From contig CBFHVA010000002.1 of assembly GCA_965659415.1 (NCBI GenBank), positions 1-64,000 of the forward strand: 64,000 nt of DNA, given 5' to 3'. Both the position numbers and the translations under genes were made by a program. The stretch comes from Phaeocystidibacter sp965659415 (GTDB lineage Bacteria; Bacteroidota; Bacteroidia; Flavobacteriales; Schleiferiaceae). The notes under the pieces were generated by a model. The model was not told the DNA's origin, made no database searches, and worked only from the letters and a program-made list of their open reading frames with translations. This document shows positions 43,831 to 51,426 of the stretch, in pieces. Position 1 is the first letter of the stretch. Each line of letters starts with the position of its first letter.

Positions 43831-44787
43831 ATGTTCGTATTGCTTTCCAACGCACTGCGCCAGCGGCGATTCGTGAAAAAAGCATTGCAAGAAGACCTCT
43901 CCTGGGCTGAAGCAAACGACGATGGAACGCTCAAACCATCCGATCTGAAAAAGATCAAATACTATTACGGAATGGCGGTAGCCTCCGTGCTGGGCGAATC
44001 CTACGCCGCGTTTCTAGGTAGAGCCCTTTCTGAGAAATAGCGCTATAAGCTCCCCTACTTAGGGGTCTGCACGGGTTTGTTCGACGACTTCTTCGACGAT
44101 TTCAATCGTTCACCAGAGTATGTGTATCAACTCATGACTAAGCCTCAAGAGCAAGAACCCGCCAACACCCATGAGGCGCTCTTCCTGCGCTTCTATCTCA
44201 ATGTTTTGAACGATGCAGATGCCGATCACATTCTCAGGTCTGGCCTACCCGTTTATGAAGCTCAAGTAAAGAGCTTGAAGCAACAGAGCCCGGATATTTC
44301 GTTGGAAGAGATCGATCTGATAACGCGAGAAAAGGGTGGATACTCACTGCTCTATTATCGATGTCCTATACAACCTAATCCATCTGAGCGTGAGTCTGAA
44401 TTCCTTTTCACTGCTGGAGCTTTCCTCCAACTGCTCAACGATATCTTCGATGTGTACAAAGATCATCAGGAAAGCATTCAAACACGCCCTATACGAAGCA
44501 CGAGTTTGGACGAATTGCGCTCCTATTTCCTCAGTGAAATGAATGCTGTTCAGCGTGCTTACGACCGCTTAGATATTCCTTCGAAAAGGTCAAGAAGATT
44601 TTTCAACCTCATCATTCTGGCCATGGCTAGGGGGCTAACTTGCTTGGATCACTACCAAAAGGTAGAATATACATCAGGGGGTGTTTTCAAGCCTGAAACG
44701 TATGAGCGAAAACAGCTTATCTGTGATATGGAAAAGTGGTCGAACAACGTCAAGCAATTGAAGTACTTCCTCTACTATCGTCGCTGA
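43831..44787 (+). pseudogene. Isoprenoid-synthase-like gene interrupted by one in-frame TAG
   Basis: One frame runs from ATG 43831 to 44787 (318 codons), broken only by TAG at 44038-44040 (codon 70). The code continues without frameshift: ...FLGRALSEK, stop, RYKLPYLGVCTGLFDDFFDDF. Asp-rich FDDFFDDF and NDIFDVYKDHQ have the spacing of the two metal sites of class I isoprenoid synthases, so I take it as one such enzyme. The TTG at 44077 is a poor independent start because it would drop the first helices. The stop is followed by C, a readthrough-prone context. Options are a young pseudogene, a sequencing error or readthrough. Confidence 0.75.
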
Positions 44788-44804
44788 GCATCTGGCATAC
44801 AATC

Positions 44805-45398
44805 CTAAATTCGACCTCCTTCTTCTGTCTCCCAATCTGCAATCAAATTCCTCAGGCGTTTCAGGTGCTTACCGTATAACCAATACACGTATCGGTTCAT
44901 TCCCCAAACAAACAAAGCGAGAAATGGAAGGCCAATTGCGGAGGAAATCAAGATAAATCTCAGTGTAATTTCTCGGCTCTCTGGCGAGAAGAACAGTGAG
45001 ATGACATAGGCTATTGGAGTAATGATATAAATGGACAGCTTCAGTTGCTTGATATACCTAGAAAGAATGTTCTCTTTCAACCTAAGCGAAGAAATAATGG
45101 AAGTGTCGTTAATGCGCTTGATATCAATCAAACACTGACCATAAATTTTTGCGGTAATCACTAGGGCTACAGCCATCATACCCGCCACGAGGTAAAAGAA
45201 ACTTCCTTCGTTATAAAAAGTAAAGGGGAAGAAAATGGCAACGAGAACAGATACGGTCAGTTCGATAATCATATTCTTTCGAATCCTTTGAAAGATATCG
45301 GTAGAGCTGCTCTTCAAATTCTCCAAATGTACTTCGTGATGTTCTGCCTCCACGGTGGCAGATTGCCAAGCATCAAATAAATCCTTATCGTCTTTCAT
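44805..45398 (-). CDS. Four-TM membrane protein, partner of the ECF sigma factor
   Basis: 197 residues. A hydrophilic N-terminus (1-42) is followed by four predicted membrane helices in two pairs (about 45-65, 67-88, 120-138, 145-170) and a short basic C-tail. Family not recognised. Its start overlaps the sigma gene stop (ATGA, 45395-45398), so it is translationally coupled and may be the membrane anti-sigma factor, though the N-terminal segment matches no anti-sigma domain I know. Confidence 0.75.
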   Translation of the reverse strand: MKDDKDLFDAWQSATVEAEHHEVHLENLKSSSTDIFQRIRKNMIIELTVSVLVAIFFPFTFYNEGSFFYLVAGMMAVALVITAKIYGQCLIDIKRINDTSIISSLRLKENILSRYIKQLKLSIYIITPIAYVISLFFSPESREITLRFILISSAIGLPFLALFVWGMNRYVYWLYGKHLKRLRNLIADWETEEGGRI

Positions 45399-45892
45399 GA
45401 TTGATGGCTTAATAATTCTCTCAACTTGGTTTTAGCTCTATTGATTCGCACTCCGACATTAGACTTAGTCAATCCGGTAATCTCTGCGATTTCGTCGTAC
45501 TTTCTCTCATCGAGATAGAGCAGCATGATAGAACGATCGTCCTTCGTAAGTTTTCTCAAGGCGACATAAAGGGCCTTGACTCGTTCCTCCTTTTCACTTG
45601 AATCAGAAACTTCGGCCTCTCGATCTAATTCAATCCCTGAAAGGATATGCGAATGTTTTCTCTTTTTATCTCGCTGATAGGTCATAGCAGTATTCAAGGC
45701 CACCCTATACATCCAAGTGCTAAGTTTAGAATCTTGACGAAAGCTCTTCAGCCCTTTCCAAACATTAATAAGCACTTCTTGATACAAGTCATCGAAATCG
45801 AAGTCATCTGCATAGGCTCTGCATATTTTATAAAAGAGCGGATGATACTCCTTTACAATTTGCTTGATATGTGGTGTTGAACTCGTATTCAT
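45395..45892 (-). CDS. ECF RNA polymerase sigma factor
   Basis: 165 residues. Region 2: YHPLFYKICRAYADDFDFDDLYQEVLINVW, with the acidic residues of 2.2 intact; region 4: DERKYDEIAEITGLTKSNVGVRINRAK. It is a small, conventional ECF factor, followed by a membrane protein gene with ATGA overlap. A hairpin CAGAGG(A)GG / CC(C)CCTCTG at 45902-45928 sits in the 55 bp between its start and the end of the upstream TraB gene. Confidence 0.93.
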   Translation of the reverse strand: MNTSSTPHIKQIVKEYHPLFYKICRAYADDFDFDDLYQEVLINVWKGLKSFRQDSKLSTWMYRVALNTAMTYQRDKKRKHSHILSGIELDREAEVSDSSEKEERVKALYVALRKLTKDDRSIMLLYLDERKYDEIAEITGLTKSNVGVRINRAKTKLRELLSHQS

Positions 45893-45947
45893 GAGGTGAT
45901 GCAGAGGAGGATGTACAACCCCCCTCTGTAAAACTGAACTTATGAAA

Positions 45948-46808
45948 TTAAAGTACGGGTTCTACCGTGTACCCCTTTTCACGCAACAAGCTTATGAGTC
46001 CATCTTGTGAGCCCAAGTGTGCTGCTCCAACCGCGATAAATGACGGCTTTGCTTTGATGTGCTGCTCAATCAGTGGCACCCATCGTTCGTTTCTATTCTT
46101 GAGTAAGTCGTCGGCAATGTCTTCATACTCTGGATAGTCGTTCATGATTTCGGAAAGGGCATCCACATCTTTTAGCTTGTAAGCTGCGATTAAGTCTTGA
46201 AGCTGGCTCGCAAATTCATCTTGGTTTCGGACGTAGTCGATGATCCAACCGAGCTGTTCTTCTGTTGGAACTTGATCAAAAATGGCTACCTGGTCTTTAA
46301 CCGACTCAAGTCCTTCCACGCTCCATTCGCGCTTGGACGCTTCCTCGATAAAATGAAGTTCATATGACGCAGGCTGAGGACAATCCATACCGGAAATGAA
46401 CACCATGGAAAGCAAGGTAAATGGACGCATTATGCCTAATTGGTCCATATTCATGTTGTAGTTCTCCATAAAGAACTCATCCAGCAAAGCCTTCTCGTCT
46501 TCCGACAACATTCCTGCTATGCTCTCCATTCCTGGGTTAACGGATAACTGTTGCATCTCAGCCATAAAACCAGGCTCATCCATATCGAGTTCCAAAATCA
46601 ACTGCTCTGATTCTCCCATAGCTGCATCCACTGATTCAGGAATTTCCATATCCTCTGGACAAACAATGTGAATGGTGCCGTATAAGAACGATGAAGTTGG
46701 CAAGCCGTTACCGGAAATCTTCCAAAGTAGAGATTGATCGTGTTGAGCCCAACCAAAGGTGGACACCATAGACATTACCGCAAGAGCAAATAGTTTTAGT
46801 GATTTCAT
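45948..46808 (-). CDS. TraB/GumN family protein, secreted
   Basis: 286 residues with signal peptide (MKSLKLFALAVMSMVSTFGWAQ). FLYGTIHIVCPED near the N-terminus and FIAVGAAHLGSQDGLISLLREKGYTVEPV at the C-terminus are the GxxH pair typical of TraB/GumN (Tiki-like) proteins, thought to be metal-dependent proteases in some members. Substrate unknown. It is upstream of, and in the same direction as, the ECF sigma gene. Confidence 0.9.
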   Translation of the reverse strand: MKSLKLFALAVMSMVSTFGWAQHDQSLLWKISGNGLPTSSFLYGTIHIVCPEDMEIPESVDAAMGESEQLILELDMDEPGFMAEMQQLSVNPGMESIAGMLSEDEKALLDEFFMENYNMNMDQLGIMRPFTLLSMVFISGMDCPQPASYELHFIEEASKREWSVEGLESVKDQVAIFDQVPTEEQLGWIIDYVRNQDEFASQLQDLIAAYKLKDVDALSEIMNDYPEYEDIADDLLKNRNERWVPLIEQHIKAKPSFIAVGAAHLGSQDGLISLLREKGYTVEPVL

Positions 46809-46918
46809 TTGTAGTGTTTTTTGGGTTTTAGTTTTTGTTGTCTACTTGATTAGTTGCAGGATCGACACAAGTATTACACGTACACTCAAAAAAATCTCAA
46901 CAATTTGAAAATCAACAC

Positions 46919-46943
46919 AAAAACCTCCCCAATTAAGGAGAGG
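46919..46943 (-). terminator. Intrinsic terminator of the gamma-lyase/synthase gene
   Basis: On the minus strand CCTCTCC pairs with GGGGAGG (46943-46937 with 46930-46924; one G-U) around loop TTAATT, followed by TTTTT. It lies 27 nt after the stop at 46970. Confidence 0.7.
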
Positions 46944-46969
46944 CCTTTAACTAAAGTCAATGAAATGTG

Positions 46970-48211
46970 CTAAACCGCATCAAAGGCTGAGGCCAAATCG
47001 GCAATCAAGTCTTCTGGATGCTCAACCCCCACGCTCAAACGCACCAGCTTCTCACTCACCCCAAACTTCCCCTTATCCTCGGGAGACACGTCAGCATGCG
47101 TCATAGTGGCCGGATGCTCGGCCAAGCTTTCGGTACTTCCGAGTGATACGGCAAGTTTTACCAGTTTCAGTGCATTCAGAAAGCGAAATGCTTCAGCTTC
47201 ACCTCCCTTGATGTCGAAGGCCATCATGGCCCCATAACTGGTATACTGCTCTGCCAAGATTTGTCCTTCTCTTTCTGAGCGCTCTGCGGCATATTTGAGG
47301 TAGTGCACCTTCTCCACTTTCGGGTGTTCACGAAGCCAATCTGCAATCACCTCTGCTGTGGCTGCCTGACGTTCCATGCGCACGGAGAGCGTTTCAAGCG
47401 AGCGCATGAGCAACCAACAATTGAATGGAGAACCCATGTTCCCGAAGAAAGTACGAAGACCTTTTATTCGTGCAATTAAGTCGGCCTTTCCCAAGGCTGC
47501 ACCGGCTACTACATCACTGTGCCCTCCGATGTACTTGGTCGCTGAATACAAGACGACATCAGCTCCAAACTGAGTTGGTTTGCTAAACACAGGTCCCATG
47601 TAAGTATTGTCTACGATTAGCGGTACTTGCTTATCGGAAGTGGCGTAATGCTCCGCAATACTCTTTGCTGTGCGAATGCAAATTAGGTCGGTTGTTGGGT
47701 TTGCCGGTGTTTCGATGTAAACGGCAGCTACTCTATCCTGCCAGCCCTTTTTCGAAATGCGTTCTGTAACAGATTCCATGGTCTCATCCGGCTCCATGGT
47801 CACTGCATCGATGCCATATTTCGGCAATACATGATGGATAAAGTGATCTGTGCCTCCATAAACAGGCGCGCTGTGGATCAACACAGAATTTGGCGGAAGC
47901 AACTCCATCAAAGTCGTGGATATCGCAGCCATTCCAGATTCGAACACGGCCGCAGCTTCAGCATTCTCCCATAGCGTTAGACGGTCTTCTAAAATCTCAA
48001 GGTTGGGATTATTGAGTCGGCTATAGATCAAACCCATAGCTTCAGCCGGATCCTTTTCCCTGAGTCCATACGCTACCTCGAAGAATCGTTTGCCTTCTTC
48101 AGCCGTTTTGAACACAAAAGTTGAAGTTTGAAAAATGGGTGGCTTTATGGAGCCTTCGGATAGCATTGGGTCATATCCGAAACTCATCATTTCACTTTCT
48201 GGACGACGCAT
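46970..48211 (-). CDS. Trans-sulfuration PLP enzyme (cystathionine gamma-synthase / methionine gamma-lyase family)
   Basis: 413 residues. PLP lysine K226 is in YSATKYIGGHSD; the N-terminal IKPPIFQTSTF and VFESGMAAI are typical of the Cys/Met metabolism family. The insert FEVAYGLREKDPAEAMGLIYSRL marks a subgroup annotated as cystathionine gamma-synthase-like, but methionine gamma-lyase activity is equally possible. A divergent Lrp-type regulator starts 133 bp away, a pattern that often goes with amino-acid-induced degradation, which tilts me slightly to the lyase. Terminator downstream. Confidence 0.88.
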   Translation of the reverse strand: MRRPESEMMSFGYDPMLSEGSIKPPIFQTSTFVFKTAEEGKRFFEVAYGLREKDPAEAMGLIYSRLNNPNLEILEDRLTLWENAEAAAVFESGMAAISTTLMELLPPNSVLIHSAPVYGGTDHFIHHVLPKYGIDAVTMEPDETMESVTERISKKGWQDRVAAVYIETPANPTTDLICIRTAKSIAEHYATSDKQVPLIVDNTYMGPVFSKPTQFGADVVLYSATKYIGGHSDVVAGAALGKADLIARIKGLRTFFGNMGSPFNCWLLMRSLETLSVRMERQAATAEVIADWLREHPKVEKVHYLKYAAERSEREGQILAEQYTSYGAMMAFDIKGGEAEAFRFLNALKLVKLAVSLGSTESLAEHPATMTHADVSPEDKGKFGVSEKLVRLSVGVEHPEDLIADLASAFDAV

Positions 48212-48287
48212 AACTCAGGGGGTTTGTTATTGTATTCTACTCTTGGCAATTTACCCATAATAATAATCTAACATGGTCTATAAATGC

Positions 48288-48300
48288 AGGATAATATCCT
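48288..48300. promoter_or_regulatory. Candidate Lrp/AsnC operator in the divergent promoter region
   Basis: AGGATAATATCCT is a perfect 13-bp palindrome. A related half, GAATAATATCC, occurs at 48330-48340 just before the lrp ATG. The palindrome lies upstream of a TACATTTG -7 box (48305-48312) for the lrp gene, between -33 and -7, where binding would affect autoregulation and possibly the divergent PLP gene. Confidence 0.5.
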
Positions 48301-48344
48301 ATATTACATTTGAAATCTGGATGATTAAAGAATAATATCCCAAT

Positions 48345-48785
48345 ATGGATACACTGGATAATCGTATTGTAGAGCTCTTGAGAGCGGATGGCAAAATGAC
48401 GATTGCTCAATTGGCAGAAGCGGTTAACCGCTCCACTACACCGGTGCATGAGAGGGTTAAAAAACTAGAGAAAACAGGTGTCATTATTGGGTATTCGGCT
48501 AGAGTAGATCCAACGAAAATTGGACTAGGACTAACCGCCTTTTGCGAAGTGAGTTTGCAGGGGCACGAGCAGGAAATGCTCAACGCCTTCGAAAGGGCCA
48601 TCGACTCACTGGATGAAATTGTGGAGTGTCATCACATTGCCGGCTCATTTGACTATTTACTAAAGGTTCAAACGGCCGATATCCAGGCCTATCAATCGTT
48701 CCTTTCTCAACAGTTAGCGGCAATCCCACACGTGGGACGTATTCAAAGTGCCTTTGCCATGAAGAAGGTGAAGGGACGGTGGTAA
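48345..48785 (+). CDS. Lrp/AsnC family transcriptional regulator
   Basis: 146 residues. N-terminal winged HTH (LDNRIVELLRADGKMTIAQLAEAVNRSTTPVHERVKKLEKTGVI) and a C-terminal RAM ligand domain with VECHHIAGSFDYLLKVQ. Divergent from the trans-sulfuration enzyme gene, which it probably controls in response to an amino acid. -7 box TACATTTG at 48305-48312 gives a leader of about 25-30 nt. Confidence 0.94.
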   Translation: MDTLDNRIVELLRADGKMTIAQLAEAVNRSTTPVHERVKKLEKTGVIIGYSARVDPTKIGLGLTAFCEVSLQGHEQEMLNAFERAIDSLDEIVECHHIAGSFDYLLKVQTADIQAYQSFLSQQLAAIPHVGRIQSAFAMKKVKGRW

Positions 48786-48816
48786 GTTGTTTTTGTCTGT
48801 TGACGAGAACAAAAGG

Positions 48817-48955
48817 TCCCAGCTGGTGAACTGGGAAAGGTTCACCGCCTACCGGCGGCTAAAAGGTTCCCAGCCTGACGTCTGTGAAAAGAATGGCGAA
48901 GAGTGCGTCGTCCAGTCCTTCAGTCCTTGAGTCTTGAAGCCCTTAAGTCTTGAAG
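48817..48955. repeat. Intergenic inverted and direct repeats
   Basis: TCCCAG / CTGGGA (48817-48836) and CCGCC / GGCGG (48845-48858) form two hairpins; 48841-48858 equals 336-353 except for one base. The stretch at about 48918-48958 repeats AGTCTTGAAGCCCT-like units in tandem. No gene is seen between the lrp stop and gatC. Confidence 0.65.
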
Positions 48956-48958
48956 CCC

Positions 48959-49246
48959 TCACTTCTTAACCGTGGAAACTCTAAAGTAATCCGTGTCGGC
49001 ATCCGGGGCATTCTTCAGCGCCTCTGCGTGGGAGATATCTTGAACAACCGTGTCTTCGCGAAGCACGTTGGTTTCGTCGGTCATATATACGAGGGGTTCC
49101 ACACCGTCGAGTTCAAGCTTTTCGATTTGCGCGACAAAATCGAGAATCTTATCCATATCGGCCTGCATTTTCTCAATAGCTGTATTGTTGAGCTCTAGGC
49201 GCGATAGATGGGCGAGTTTGTGGATTTCCTCTTTTGAGATTCTCAT
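48959..49246 (-). CDS. gatC: Glutamyl-tRNA(Gln)/aspartyl-tRNA(Asn) amidotransferase subunit C
   Basis: 95 residues. The EEIHKLAHLSRLELN start, a central QADMDKILDFVAQIEKLE helix and the VLREDTV motif are GatC hallmarks. GatC holds the GatA amidase and the GatB subunit together. AsnS is encoded at 59849, so the enzyme here most likely serves Gln-tRNA. The start overlaps the stop of plsC (ATGA, 49243-49246). A TATCTTTG string lies inside the plsC 3' end about 20 nt upstream and could give a separate transcript. Confidence 0.94.
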   Translation of the reverse strand: MRISKEEIHKLAHLSRLELNNTAIEKMQADMDKILDFVAQIEKLELDGVEPLVYMTDETNVLREDTVVQDISHAEALKNAPDADTDYFRVSTVKK

Positions 49247-49977
49247 TTCATTTCATTTAACGAAGCAAAGATAAGGCTACGGACTTCGTCTCGCAATTGC
49301 ACACTTTGATCATCGGTTTTACCCTCTGTATCAACTACACCAATAACTTTAGCGCGTACCCTTCCAGGGAAACCTCCTTCAAAAAAGTCAGGGAATCGCT
49401 TTCGATTATCTGGAAAAGCCAAACACAAAATGGGAAGCTGATGCTCAATAGCCAACTTGAAGGCCCCCATTTTAAATGATCCCAATTCGGGCTTGAACGG
49501 AATTCCTCCCTCGGGAAAAATGCACATGCCCATTCCATCTGACAAGCGATTGGACGCGAGTTCCATAGCTCGGCGTTTAGAAGCCACGCTGCTGCGATCC
49601 ACGAGTACATTAGTTCGCTTGTAGAAATATCCGAATACCGGAAGCCTGGAGAGCTCTTTTTTTCCAATAAACACAAAGGGTGAGGGTACAATGGCGAGCG
49701 TCATCATAATGTCTAACTCGGAGCCGTGGTTTGCACAGATGATGTACTGCTGATTCTCATCAATCAGCTCACCTCCTTGCAAGCGAACCGGTGTTCCAAT
49801 CAGAGTTAACACTGATTTTGCCCAAAACCGAGCCCACTTGAAAAACTTGGGATAATCAGACTCTTTGCGCGATGTGGCATAGATGAATGGGAAGATGGCA
49901 AATATCACCAACCCCATTACCACGTAGTACCAAACATGATACAATACGCCAAAGCCTATTCCCAATGCTTTTTTCAT
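49243..49977 (-). CDS. plsC: 1-acyl-sn-glycerol-3-phosphate acyltransferase
   Basis: 244 residues from ATG 49977. An N-terminal TM (GVLYHVWYYVVMGLVIFAIFP) is followed by NHGSELD (NHx4D catalytic motif) and FPEGG. It acylates lysophosphatidate to phosphatidate in the inner membrane. A longer frame to 50013 is excluded by a -7 element ending 5 nt before ATG 49977. Coupled to gatC by ATGA overlap. Confidence 0.92.
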   Translation of the reverse strand: MKKALGIGFGVLYHVWYYVVMGLVIFAIFPFIYATSRKESDYPKFFKWARFWAKSVLTLIGTPVRLQGGELIDENQQYIICANHGSELDIMMTLAIVPSPFVFIGKKELSRLPVFGYFYKRTNVLVDRSSVASKRRAMELASNRLSDGMGMCIFPEGGIPFKPELGSFKMGAFKLAIEHQLPILCLAFPDNRKRFPDFFEGGFPGRVRAKVIGVVDTEGKTDDQSVQLRDEVRSLIFASLNEMK

Positions 49978-49982
49978 TGCGG

Positions 49983-49990
49983 CAAATGTA
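49983..49990 (-). promoter_or_regulatory. -7 promoter element of plsC
   Basis: TACATTTG on the minus strand ending 5 nt (ccgca) before ATG 49977; leaderless geometry as for tadA and rnr. Confidence 0.65.
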
Positions 49991-50209
49991 GGGTGTACGT
50001 AGTCGGCCTCCAAAGGGGCTTAAGGTCTTGGGGATTTAATAGGCTCAGGGAATCGAAGTGGTTGGGCAGCAGGCTATGGGGCGATATGGCACTGAGGCAA
50101 CGAGACTTTGAATGAAGTTGAAGTAGACTCCTCCCTTCGGTCGATTGGCAAGGTCCACCGCGCTTCGCGAGTTGGAAAGGTGCTCCCGTTGGTCGCAAAG
50201 TTGAAAGCG

Positions 50210-50610
50210 GTTGGCTATTCGCCTTTCGCTCAGCCGTGCATAGCTTCTGCGGAATTGCACGAGTAGAACAAACCCCGCAAACTCCTTAAACCCCTAAAAC
50301 GTATTAACCCGGAACCAACGGCACGGGCTAAAGCCGCATGCCATTCGGGTAATCCTGAAGTTCCGGGCTAGCCCAACGCAGAAACGGATTAACCCAGAAA
50401 CAGAGTAACAGATTGTCGGATATCGGATTATCAGATGTTCGGATATACGAACTCCGTAAACGCTACCAACGCTATTCGCACTTAGCTATTCGCCAGGTCG
50501 TGCATGACTTCCATAGAATTGTACGGGTAGGACGAACCCCGCAAACTCCTTAAACCCCTAAAACGCATTAAACCCAAACCAACGCAGAAACGGATTAACC
50601 CAGAAACAGA
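50210..50610. repeat. Duplicated non-coding block
   Basis: The 700-bp gap between plsC and the Spy-like gene holds no gene I can support. Two 31-bp strings recur exactly: 50271-50301 equals 50535-50565 (offset 264) and 50374-50404 equals 50580-50610 (offset 206). A weaker pair precedes them (GCTATTCGCC near 50214 and 50486, then CGTGCAT). The differing offsets mean the copies differ by about 58 bp between the two strings. TCGGAT units occur at 50415-50450. The 50045-50260 minus frame is spurious. Confidence 0.75.
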
Positions 50611-50682
50611 TACACATTAAACCAATCCACTCGCCAAGCATCCTAACACCGTTGAACGAATAGAAATCAATAAAACACAAAA

Positions 50683-51315
50683 ATGAAATCACTTATTAAA
50701 GCAGCGGTGCTTGGTTTGGCCGCCTTGGCCTTTACCCTACCGGCATCAGCCCAGCAACGCGACCGCGGTCAGCGCGGAGAACACAGCGCTTCCATGGAGC
50801 AACGCCTCGAAAGAATGGCAGAGGAGCTCAATTTGACCGAAGAACAAAAGGCTCAAATTGAGGCCGCCGGACAAGAACTGAAGGTTCAAATGGAGCAACA
50901 ACGCGAGGCACGTCAAGCTGCCGTGCAACAAATGCGTGACCAGGTAAACGAAGTGCTCACTGAAGAGCAAAAAGCACTCATGGAGGAGCGCAAAGCACAA
51001 AGCACTGAAGGAGATCGTGTACGACGCGATAGGGCTCATCACTCCCGCAGCAGAAACGAGAATGGACGTCGTGAAGCGAACGCCGAGGCGCATCTCGAAA
51101 GAATGCAAGAGGAATTAGACTTGACCGATGAGCAAACGGAGCAGCTCCGTGCCATTCACGAGAATAATCGCGAAGCTTTGAATGAACTTCGAACTCAACA
51201 TGAAGCCCTTCGTGAAAGCATGAAAAATCAAATGCTAGAGGTTCTTACCAAAGAGCAAGCGGAACTGTTCAAGTCACAAGTGGAAGAACGAAGAGCGCGA
51301 CGAGTTCAGCGTTAA
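50683..51315 (+). CDS. Spy/CpxP-like periplasmic protein with duplicated LTxxQ modules
   Basis: 210 residues: signal peptide (through PASAQ), then two similar helical halves. Half 1 has ERMAEELNLTEEQKAQI and VLTEEQKALM; half 2 has ERMQEELDLTDEQTEQL and VLTKEQAELF. They are joined by a basic, Arg/His-rich linker (about 105-130). LTxxQ repeats define the Spy/CpxP family, whose members are periplasmic chaperones or stress sensors. The pattern indicates internal duplication of one module. A terminator follows. Confidence 0.85.
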   Translation: MKSLIKAAVLGLAALAFTLPASAQQRDRGQRGEHSASMEQRLERMAEELNLTEEQKAQIEAAGQELKVQMEQQREARQAAVQQMRDQVNEVLTEEQKALMEERKAQSTEGDRVRRDRAHHSRSRNENGRREANAEAHLERMQEELDLTDEQTEQLRAIHENNREALNELRTQHEALRESMKNQMLEVLTKEQAELFKSQVEERRARRVQR

Positions 51316-51340
51316 AAATTAGTTGAGTAGTTAGGTTAAT

Positions 51341-51376
51341 CCGGAGCCGGCGAGTCTTTTGATTCGTCGGCTTTCT
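51341..51376 (+). terminator. Intrinsic terminator after the Spy-like gene
   Basis: AGCCGGCGA pairs with TCGTCGGCT (one G-T) around GTCTTTTGAT, followed by TTCTCATTTT. It is preceded by TAGTTAGGTTAA, resembling the motif before the 18.8-19.1 kb hairpins. Confidence 0.75.
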
Positions 51377-51426
51377 CATTTTATCCAGCCAAGAACACTA
51401 TTTTCGATAAACCTAATTGAGAGAAA

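Noticed and set aside
44077..44787. Independent gene starting at TTG 44077
   Set aside because: Codons immediately upstream in the same frame (RYKLPYLGVCTG) and the 69 codons before the TAG read as part of the same enzyme. A TTG start inside the first Asp-rich helix is unlikely.
50045..50260. 71-residue minus-strand frame upstream of plsC
   Set aside because: Crosses the duplicated non-coding block, no homology, no promoter.
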